A DNA stretch of 13,306 nucleotides, taken from Ectocarpus siliculosus. Its lineage: Eukaryota; Sar; Phaeophyceae; Ectocarpales; Ectocarpaceae. The stretch lies in the NCBI GenBank assembly GCA_000310025.1, contig FN648933.1:1-13306 (forward strand), in the 5' to 3' direction. Position 1 is the stretch's first letter, and each line of letters starts with the position of its first letter. Of the stretch, positions 1 through 7,700 are shown piece by piece. The notes below the pieces were generated by a model that did not search any database, was not told the origin of the DNA, and saw nothing but the letters and a program-made list of their open reading frames with translations. The translations under genes and the position numbers were made by a program.

Positions 1-911
1 GCAACCCGAGCAACCGACTGACCAAGCCCACCCTACCACCAACCCAACCCCCAACCGACCTTCCCCTAAACTACCCTAGGCTACCTACCCTACGCTACCT
101 AACCCACAACCCAACACAAAACACAGAAACCAAAACCAACCCCACAGACCGACCGACCGAGCCAACCCACACAACCCCCCTACACAACCCAACACCTAAC
201 ACAGAAACCAACACCAACTCTAACCCGAACAACCTACCGAGACTCAACCCACCCTGCCTCCTACCCAATCCCAACCCGACCCCGAAACGCAACCCGAGCA
301 ACCGACCGACCAAGGCCACACTATCACCAACCCAACCCCCGACCGACCTTACCCTAAACTACCCTACGCTACACCACCCCTAACCCAACACAATACACAG
401 AAACCAACACCAACACAACCGACCGGCCGACCGACCGACCAACCGACCGACCGAGCCAACTCACCCTATCTCGAACCCAACTCAATCCGCCCCAAAACAC
501 AACCCGACCGACCGACCGACCCTACACACCCTACCTTACACCCTACCTTATCATACCCTACCCTACCCCGCCCTACCCAACCGAACACAAAACCAAACAC
601 AACACGACCCCAAAACACAACCCGACCAACCCACGGACCGACAGACCGACCGACCGACCCGACCCGTGCTTCACCCAACCCAATTCAACCCAAAACACAA
701 CCCAACGCCAGCCCGACCGACCGTCCGACCGACGAACCAAAGACACCGTCTACCTCCAACCACCCAACCCGCCCAAAAACGCACCCCGACAAACCGACCG
801 ACGAAACACAAACTACCCAACCCAACGTATCCCAACCCAAGCTTGCCCAACCTAATGCTCAACCCAACTCGACCGATCGACCGACCGACCGACCGACCGA
901 CCGACCGACCG
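1..911. repeat. C-rich, strand-asymmetric degenerate repeat block (subtelomere-like)
   Basis: The plus strand is almost entirely C and A, with G appearing mainly inside CCGA. Three short units alternate: CCGA runs (about 147-160, 420-455, 508-520, 639-660 and 869-911), CCCAA/CCAAC units and CCCTA units. There is higher-order structure: the text at position 1 (GCAACCCGAGCAACCGAC) recurs at 289, and a 32-base ACCCAACAC...CCAACACCAAC block occurs at 109, 187 and 383 with few changes. The C-rich strand reads 5' to 3' from the left edge, the orientation expected at a left chromosome end. The units are too degenerate to be an active telomere array, so a subtelomeric or telomere-derived satellite is the better reading. 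Open frames in this block are repeat artefacts. Confidence 0.75.
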
Positions 912-1020
912 TGCCACGGCAGCTACGGGATGAAGAATATTTGAGAAGAATGCCAAATTGATGGATGGATGGATGGGTCTTTCTTCCCGATTAAATATTC
1001 TTCTTCCGTGTTCACGGCAA
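912..1020. repeat. imperfect fold-back (inverted repeat) around a GATG microsatellite
   Basis: GAAGAATATTT at 932-942 is matched by its exact reverse complement AAATATTCTTC at 993-1003, and the similarity extends imperfectly outward through CTACGGGAT / TCTTCCGTG. The loop of about 50 bases contains (GATG)4 at 960-976. The element lies directly at the boundary between the C-rich block and ordinary-composition DNA. It could be a small non-autonomous fold-back element or a boundary hairpin. No target-site duplication is evident. Confidence 0.45.
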
Positions 1021-1258
1021 GAACACCACACGCATCCATATCCATCCTCGACTGTTCTTCTTTTTGTGAAGTTGAAGCTAAAAAGTAGCCTCCCCAGGTA
1101 GATCTGTCTGCCGTTCGTTCTTGTATGCTGCTGCAATACTTCGCGAAACGTGTGCTGTATGCATACACGGAGGGGCTCAGAGGGAGAGGCCGAGATCTGT
1201 CAATTAGATTAGCCAGCTACTTTTTCTAGTCACCGAAGGACGCGGTCCATCTAGATCA

Positions 1259-1287
1259 GAAAGGACACATCGATAATGTGTCCTTTC
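1259..1287. repeat. perfect 12-bp hairpin
   Basis: GAAAGGACACAT (1259-1270), loop CGATA, then ATGTGTCCTTTC (1276-1287) form a perfect 12-bp stem with a 5-nt loop. A T6 run follows about 20 bases downstream. No coding region that it would terminate is visible nearby, so its role is unknown; a structured RNA, a recombination hairpin or a remnant of an inverted-repeat element are all possible. Confidence 0.7.
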
Positions 1288-1439
1288 CTCCCCAATTACT
1301 TTTTTACACGGTGAACAGCGCATGATAATGCGGTATGCATCCGTACCTCAACCCTTAGTCTATCTGTTTCGTAACCAGAAGCGGCCTACCCGGGGGCTGC
1401 TGTTGTTGTTATTACTGCTGAACGATCAAAACGATATCA

Positions 1440-1640
1440 ATCGATCTTTCTACATGTATGTACGTCTATCCTGTTTATGGGAGGCATGTGCTATGTACAG
1501 CAGCAGTAGTAGTCCACCGAGAGAAATGAACTTTCTTCCTGCATCGATTGCCTGCACATGAATGATGACTCCTCGATCCTTATGTAGACTATGTGTGGGA
1601 GGCATGTCATGTAATGTGCAGGCACATGAAAGCTTTTCGG
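1440..1640. repeat. nested direct and inverted repeats
   Basis: GGGAGGCATGT occurs directly repeated at 1479-1489 and 1597-1607. Within the same segment TGCCTGCACAT (1549-1559) is matched by its exact reverse complement ATGTGCAGGCA (1614-1624). CAG/TAG trinucleotide runs lie between. The stretch has no convincing reading frame. The pattern suggests a decayed mobile element or local rearrangement. Confidence 0.5.
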
Positions 1641-2276
1641 CAATCTTTGTCAGTTTTCAAGACATGAATTCTTCTTTCTTTTGTTGTTGTAAGACAACGC
1701 GGCCTTGTTGGTTTGTTGTTGTTTATATTTATTGCTGTACGCTGTGTGAAATATCTCTACACTGACTGTAAGACTGCTACCACTATTTCATGTTTTGGCA
1801 GGAATAAATACACGCAAGAATCCGTCGGGGAGCCACACCTACCTACTACCTGTCTCTCCCCTGACACACAGCTACCCACAGGGAATATGTACAGCAGCAG
1901 CCAGAGTATTCTCTGTACAACAGTATACTGCTGCTGCTGCCCTGCTGCTGGATGATGTTCAGCTTATTATTATAGATAGCAACCCCACATTCCAGCACAG
2001 CAATAGCCTAGCAGCGAGAACTACAACCTACAGATATTTAGATATACATCTACAGAGCACTACATATTCAGAACAGGCAGGAAGGGGTAGGTACAGAGCA
2101 CGCTGCTTTTTGTGTGATATGCATGTATGTATGTGCATATATGTGCATACAGCAGTGCATACAACAGAAGAACATGTCACCTTTCCTTTCTACGGATGGA
2201 CTCTCTTTTTTTGTGCCCCCCTCCTACAAGTACATACTTTTCTGCGAACATCCCCCTGACTGCTACTACTGCTGCT
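1641..2276. other. intergenic, low-complexity, no gene seen
   Basis: This stretch contains TTG-rich and CTG-rich tracts (1924-1951 and 2264-2280), a TGCATATA-type alternating stretch at 2116-2162 and a stray AATAAA at 1803-1808. Open frames of 60-150 codons exist but are rich in Cys, Tyr and His, lack stable composition and show no splice structure, so I treat them as chance. No promoter or RNA gene could be identified. Confidence 0.5.
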
Positions 2277-2880
2277 GTGTCACTCATGCGCCACAACCGC
2301 GGCCGTTCTGGGTGCGAGACACGGCGTGCCGCACCTTGCGTGCCTCGGTCTCTATCCGCGCGAAAGGGGAGCGCTGGATTGGTAGCCGTGAGGTTGTTCT
2401 AAGACAGGGACCTCATCGGCACAGCACAGCAGCAGCTGCTGCTGCAGCAGCGCACCCCAAAGAAACCGATTTCACCTTTTTTCTTGTGTACCGCAGAGTT
2501 GGTTGCTAAGCAACCCACGCAGATTCAACGCGGCATGACCGCGGCCGCGCTGGGCATCAGACGCGGCGGGCAGTGTATTTTGTGCGTCGGTCTCCCTCAA
2601 CGCGAAAGGAAAAAGCAATGGATTCATTGGTAGCCGTGAGGTTTCTATAGCAGACAGACCACCGCAGCTGCACACAGCATCTGCCCCCCCAATAAACGAT
2701 TTGATTTACCTATACTTTATGTAGCGCAGCCGGTTGCGCCGCGCCGCCACCTCCGCACGCACACTGCGCCACCGTCGCGGCCGCGCTGTGCCCTGTGCGC
2801 GAGACACGGCGCGCAGCCCCTTGTGTGCATTGGTCTGCCTCCTCTTCGCCAGAGCCGGAGGCTGAAACATCGAACAGCGC
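2277..2880. repeat. three diverged tandem copies of a ~240-base unit
   Basis: The landmark GCGGCCG recurs at 2299, 2541 and 2777, giving periods of 242 and 236 bases. Downstream of each landmark comparable blocks follow: an AGACACGGCG-type block, a CGGTCTCC / TCGGTCTC block, a CGCGAAAGG block and GGTAGCCGTGAGGTT (copies 1 and 2 only). The second half of copies 1 and 2 also aligns, through CGATTT then a GTANCGCAG segment. Copy 3 is truncated and runs into the CAA/CGA microsatellite. Copy 1 carries a perfect GGTTGCT-A-AGCAACC hairpin at 2501-2515 that copy 2 has lost. The copies are old, since they differ by many substitutions and small indels. Confidence 0.65.
2427..2450. repeat. CAG/CTG palindrome
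   Basis: Three CAG units are followed directly by three CTG units (2427-2444), an exact 18-bp palindrome, then by two more CAG units. The tract sits inside tandem copy 1. Such tracts form hairpins on both strands and are prone to expansion. Confidence 0.7.
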
Positions 2881-2894
2881 GTTTTTGAAAAGGG

Positions 2895-2897
2895 ACG

Positions 2898-2931
<34 letters not shown>

Positions 2932-2981
2932 CGACGACGACGACGACAACAACGGCCTACAAATATTTGTTTTATAGTTAC
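2895..2981. repeat. CAA/CGA microsatellite with conserved 39-base tail (copy 1)
   Basis: A run of about ten CAA units changes to CGA units and returns to CAA, then continues into a unique 39-base segment starting at 2943 with ACGACAACAACGGCCTACAA and ending TTTTATAGTTAC. The same segment recurs at 6798 next to a different microsatellite of CGA/CCACGA type. Read on the minus strand the order is conserved segment followed by (TTG/TCG)n, the arrangement of a retroposon 3' end with a simple-repeat tail. Confidence 0.55.
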
Positions 2982-3129
2982 CTGATACCTGACTAGAACA
3001 GTTCACGTCACGACGATCATCCTCCGAGTGTATTTGTAACATAGTGTAACGCCTACGAGGAGAGACTCTCATCATGCATGTGCGCCGACAGGTTCAAACA
3101 AAGTTGCGCATGGGTACCAAAACGTACAA

Positions 3130-3273
3130 CCATGGTCACTCTTGCCATGGTCAACCATGGTCAACCATGGTGAACTTAACCATGGTTAACCATGGTTAAC
3201 CACGATGGTCAACCATGGTGAACTTCACCATGGTTAACCATGGTTCTCCATGGTTCACCATGGTTAACCATGG
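3130..3273. repeat. array of twelve CCATGG palindromes at 10- and 15-bp spacing
   Basis: CCATGG begins at 3130, 3145, 3155, 3165, 3180, 3190, 3213, 3228, 3238, 3248, 3258 and 3268. The spacings are 15, 10, 10, 15, 10, 23, 15, 10, 10, 10 and 10. The basic decamer is near ACCATGGTTA, itself largely self-complementary, so the array reads almost the same on both strands and can extrude into cruciforms. Most intervals are one or one and a half helical turns. Both strands encode short MVNHG-like peptides, which follows from the palindromy and is not evidence of coding. Confidence 0.85.
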
Positions 3274-3280
3274 TGAAAAT

Positions 3281-3490
3281 GCCGATAATGTACAAGACCC
3301 CGAATTCGGCGCAATATATATGCTGTGCAACTGCTGCATCTCCATGCACCGAGGACGGATTGAGCCCATGGAATCAGTTGTGGTAGCTCGGGCGGATACT
3401 TCATATCGAATGCACAAACAAGTCTTGTACATACTGCAGTTAGGTGCCGCAATGGAGCAAGGGGTAGTAGAGTGCACCGAAACCGAGTGA
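3281..3490 (+). CDS. possible orphan ORF or exon fragment, unknown
   Basis: An open frame leaves the CCATGG array and runs for about 70 codons of ordinary composition to a TGA at 3488-3490. The downstream part contains no repeats and has mixed charged and hydrophobic residues (for example DPEFGAIYML). No start context, splice partner or family can be assigned. It may be a decayed gene fragment or a chance frame; the minus strand is also open here. Confidence 0.2.
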   Translation, partial: ADNVQDPEFGAIYMLCNCCISMHRGRIEPMESVVVARADTSYRMHKQVLYILQLGAAMEQGVVECTETE

Positions 3491-4120
3491 CGCGTCCACG
3501 TGTCCCAACTTCAATACGAGATGAAATGCCGTTGGATGATGGGTAGAGGAACGCAGAGGTCGAATGAACACAGCTGAAAGTTGGTCTGTAACGAGCACAT
3601 CATATCCGACGTACAGCAGGCGGATCGACGTTGTCCTATATATGTAGCCTCTCCGTAGTCCGCCTAATAATCTACCAATCACGGTTTATTTGTCTTGGAC
3701 GCTCATCATACGGTTGAAACTAGTATTTAGTTGAGACGTGTACAATCACGTGTATTGGGCCAACGTCTGCGTATCTTGGCATGCGTTTCGCCGCCTTGTC
3801 GCATACATCCCCGGCCCTCGGCTACAGCACTCACCAGTTTGGCGATGACCCCACGTCAGGCACGTCGTCACAGGTAGGCTTTTATGTTTGTGTAATTCTT
3901 GTTCCTCTGTGTTCGCTGGACGTAGGGTTTGTAGTCTGACGTCGCCGTCCTGTGTAACTGCAACTGCTCGTGAAGATGGGGGCGCCGTGCAGTGAAAAAG
4001 TGGTACGTAAGTACATACATAGTGAGCGTACAACATGTATTGATTGGTCCCAGCAAGATTGGTCCGGGCACCAGCAATGGAAGCCTATTTGCCGACCACC
4101 GGAACACCAACCATCCAACT
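3491..4120. other. gene-poor transition and possible promoter region
   Basis: No gene could be supported. A strong-looking donor (TAC|GTAAGT) at 4006 and a weaker one (CAG|GTAGGC) at 3872 leave open that a short 5' exon of the downstream gene lies here. On the minus strand, 3870-3990 is open in two frames and has an acceptor-like tract ending CAG, so a divergent minus-strand exon is also possible. Confidence 0.3.
4042..4065 (+). promoter_or_regulatory. paired inverted CCAAT-type motifs
   Basis: GATTGGTCC occurs at 4042-4050 and again at 4057-4065, 15 bases apart and 56-79 bases upstream of the ATG at 4121. ATTGG is the reverse complement of a CCAAT box. A role as a promoter element for the gene starting at 4121 is inferred from position only. 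Confidence 0.35.
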
Positions 4121-4709
4121 ATGTCAGCAGACCCTGATCATCGGGTGGAGAGCGTCACTACTACTGCGTCTAGGGTCGATGTCGGACTTAGGGGCCTCGT
4201 TAGCTTCGTCGCCACTTCAATTACGCACGACTTTCAATATGCGCGTCGTAGCGAGGACCCAAACTCCCAGACGGTCGGATTGGATGCGCGATTTAGACTT
4301 GTCGATTGTGTCCCGAGTGATCGCGCGGGTCGGGCGGTTCTGACATTCGTGAAGGAAGCCTTGAGTCAGGTGCGCGTCACCGGGACTGTGACACTAGTGA
4401 ACGGGCAAAACATCTCGCGCAGGGATCAGCTGCTGATGCGGATTCACCGTATTTTACCGACGGAATCAGGAGCGGATGAGGGCAGTTCCGTGGACACCTT
4501 TGTCGCACGGGTCGTGCACCTCGGGCTTGAGAGGCTTTGCGGCGGTCAAGTGGAACTAGAAGACTTCCGGCTTAGTGAACATGACTTGAGCGACATGGGA
4601 GCGATTATTGAGAAGACTAGAGCCGTAGAGCGCCAGGAGCCTCGCCCCAGCCAAGCTGTTCAGACAACAGCACGTACAGCCCCGGCCTCCTTGGGTGCTC
4701 GAACCCGAT
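4121..4709 (+). CDS. exon 1: globular N-terminal region
   Basis: The frame starts with ATG at 4121 (A at -3) and is open for 196 codons to a donor GAT|GTGAGA at 4710. The upstream in-frame ATG at or near 3992 would add 43 residues that look like translated intergenic DNA, so 4121 is preferred. The translation begins MSADPDHRVE and has balanced composition with regular hydrophobic spacing (for example DQLLMRIHRILP and VARVVHLGLERLCGG), consistent with a folded helical domain. No signal peptide or membrane segment is visible. No known motif was recognised. Confidence 0.55.
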
Positions 4710-7700
4710 GTGAGATGTCTTTCTGTGGCGTATTTTCTTCATGCTTGTTGCACCATTGCGAGTTTCGTAACGAACAGTTTGTGTACAACATCATCGCGAA
4801 CACTATCGTAGTTAGGGCGGTGACGGTACCAGACTAGACACCGTTGTTTGCTGGTCCTGACCGGGTGATGTTTAAGGAGCACGGAATCCTTTTAGCTGCG
4901 GTATACGATGCAACATTGACGTATGTGGGCTCTGTATGCGATTGAGTTGTGAACTAAAGAAAAATATCGTATCCGCTGTCCCCAATCTCTTCCCGAAATG
5001 TTTCCTTCGTTTGTATTCATACCCTTGCTAGTTCTAGGCGGTCGATACGCGACTCGGCCGGGGACTCTGCTTCCCCGGCGTTGGCGCCCAACGCGCCGTC
5101 AGTCACTACCCGTTCTAGAACGGCAGCGCCTGTACTCCGCAGCCCTGGCGCGAGCGCTGGGACGGACGTGTCGATACGGGGCGATTCCGGGGGGGGGCAA
5201 CCATTCACCTCTCGAGCTGATACAAGAACCAACGGGCGACGTCGAGAGCAGCAATATTCGGGGTCCTCCTCAGGAGTGGCTCCCCTTTCCGCTACCGACG
5301 CCCAGTCATTACGCACAGCTCCACTACCGAGGCACCACCCCACTGTCGGGCCACGCGTTACGGATTCCGCGAGCGAACGGGCTGAGCGGCGCGCGGCGGG
5401 AGAACGAACGTCACTCGCCGCACAACGAGAGAGGGTTGATAGCCTACAAGCGGCACTCGCAGCTTCCAGCGCGAACGAAGCAGGTGGCGGGAGCAGGGCA
5501 GACAGCGACACCAGGATTGTACAGGCGGGCAGGCTTGCGGTGAGCAGGCTGGTAGCGGGCACTATTGATATCCTCCTGTACATGTAGGTCACTCGTCGAA
5601 AGACGCGGCGGTTGCAAAAAGTGCAAGCACAAAACAAGCATGTAGGATTAGTTTTTGCGTTTTAGTTTTTACGTTTTTCCTAGCATTTAATCTACGAATC
5701 CATCTCTATGTTTAGGAAAAGAATCTGAGACAGGTTTGCAACCTTTGCTTAGTGCTGGACGCGAACCATTGGCACGCATATCGTCACACGTCCGCGCACT
5801 GATTTGCCGCCCGTCAGTTTACCCGTACCAACATCCCGGCACCCGACTGCCGGCATTTACGTCAACATGGGTTAGATCGCGTTTTCCCTCCAAACAATTG
5901 GATCTGAAAAGCGAGGATGCACATCTATCCCGTTTGATACCCTACGTATTTAGCCACACGTGATAAAAACCTTTCGTAATGGGTTGGGGGTTGTCCCTTG
6001 CAGTCTCTACTTCCTGGGCGACGCGAAGGAGGTCCCGCGGGCATCCCAAGCGATGAGACCCCGGCGGCACAAGCGCAAGGAATGCAGGACGAGTCAGAGG
6101 TACCGAACAACCCACCCGCCGCCCCGTCGGTGAGTTACATGTACGATGGCCGCAATTTTGGATTTCCCGTAGCAGCCAATCGATCATAGATGGACCTTTC
6201 GTTCCTCCGTCGAGGCCTATGATAAGAGGGATGTTTTTCGACCTGAACATGCTCTTCGCTAGGTTTAGAACAGGTATTCGCTGTGTAGTCGTGGGCCCAT
6301 GCGATGTACCGTGCGTTAGTCTATACGTGTGTTTGGACGAAGGCCCTCTAGTCTAGGTCAGACGGAAATCCAAACGAGCACTTACTGTTGTCCGTTGAAC
6401 GCATAGACTACACCATCGCGAGGCGCCGCCGCTTGTCGTTTGTGTATCCGTCCGCACGGTGCCCGGTGTAAAACGTTCCGATTGTCACCGTCTGTGACCA
6501 TACCTTCCGTCGAGTCTATCTGTATCCGTCTTATAGCGTGTGGTTGACATTCGCATCCCCCATCTATTGACCACCCCGGTGTCGATGTGTTTTGATAGGT
6601 ATGGCGTTGCTCTTCTTCCCGACCTCGCACGTACGCAAATCCATACCATGTTCACTTCATTGTACTTCCCGAGGCGAAGCCTGTCTCTTGGGGCGCGCCA
6701 GTCGCGCAGACCACGAAAGCATACAACAGCGGGGTCTCCGAGGGCCCCTCGTTTTAACCACATATACATATATACAACGACGACCACGACCACGACCACG
6801 ACAACAACGGCCTACAAAGTTTTGTTTTATAGGTACAGATATATATACATGTACGTACGATACACACAGTCCTTTACACCCGCGAGACCAATCGACAAAG
6901 ATCGTTTACTGCACAACGAAGAGGATGCCGAAATGAGGAGGTGTGTTCATCTGAGTACTTGCCCTGCTCCAACCTCCGACGCCGTCGTTCGACACGGGAG
7001 TGTCGTTGTTCGTGTTTCGTAGTTACTGCGGGTGTGTGTGCCGGGGGGGGTTGGGGGGGCACCACTAATGCTACGTAGTGGACGTAGATGGGGCACCGTT
7101 CATATTGTCTCCGCGATCCTCCGTCTTAACGGGCAGGTCACGTTTGTCGCATCACATGAGCAAGGTTCGGTGGTTGCGCCCGTGGGAACGTCCACCGGAA
7201 GTATCTTCGCACCCCCGGCGCTAGGAGGGCAGAACGGCTCGGACTTAGTGGATTCCAACAACGCCGCCATGTCCCCGGTGAGTTGGTTCGGGTTTCACGC
7301 TAGCTCGGCGTCATTTGCCCCTCCTCCGTGTGTTCCATGTGTACAACAAGTTCAGACAAAGGACATGTCTTGGGTTTTTTTTTCTTTTAATAACAAAATT
7401 GATCGCGATGTCGATGTCCAAATGAGGAGCGATACGGAAAGGCCCACCGCTATTACTAGAAACGGCCCCTGTTCGGGCAATGCGCGTGTGGTCTCGCGTC
7501 ACCCGCGGGACCACGGCCACCCACGCCCGAAGAGGCCTTGAATGTTTGTGTCATCACGTAACCTTATGAAGAAGGCTGTGCTTTGGGGGTGGGTATACAT
7601 ATGATCGTAGTTCGACCGTTTGTGTACTGGCCGCACGACAAGCAGAGGCCGCTACACCCACACCCACACACCCCCTGCTTTGGTTGCGGTTGGCAGGAAC

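Noticed and set aside
1-911. Calling the left end a true telomere
   Set aside because: No uniform telomere unit is present; CCGA, CCCAA and CCCTA are mixed and degenerate, so only subtelomere-like is justified.
95-1168. Several open frames of 60-94 codons on both strands in and next to the C-rich block
   Set aside because: They translate short repeats into Gly/Val/Arg or Pro/Thr/Asn-rich strings and exist only because the repeats lack stop codons.
1259-1310. Hairpin followed by a T run as a bacterial intrinsic terminator
   Set aside because: The T run is about 20 bases away, no bacterial gene precedes it, and the rest of the window is eukaryotic in structure.
2710-3075. Minus-strand 121-codon frame with Leu and Ser runs, and plus-strand frame with an Asn/Asp run
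   Set aside because: Both are readings of the CAA/CGA microsatellite and the tandem repeat; no splice or start context supports them.
3130-3273. Possible CRISPR-like array
   Set aside because: The repeated unit is a 6-10 bp palindrome at 10-15 bp spacing with no spacers, in eukaryotic-looking DNA; it does not fit CRISPR.
4998-5637. Two further long frames across exon 3: plus 4998-5543 and minus 5017-5637
   Set aside because: They are shadows of the GC-rich coding frame: one is Arg-rich, the other Cys/Ser/Arg-rich, and neither joins in phase to neighbouring exons or contains the coiled coil.
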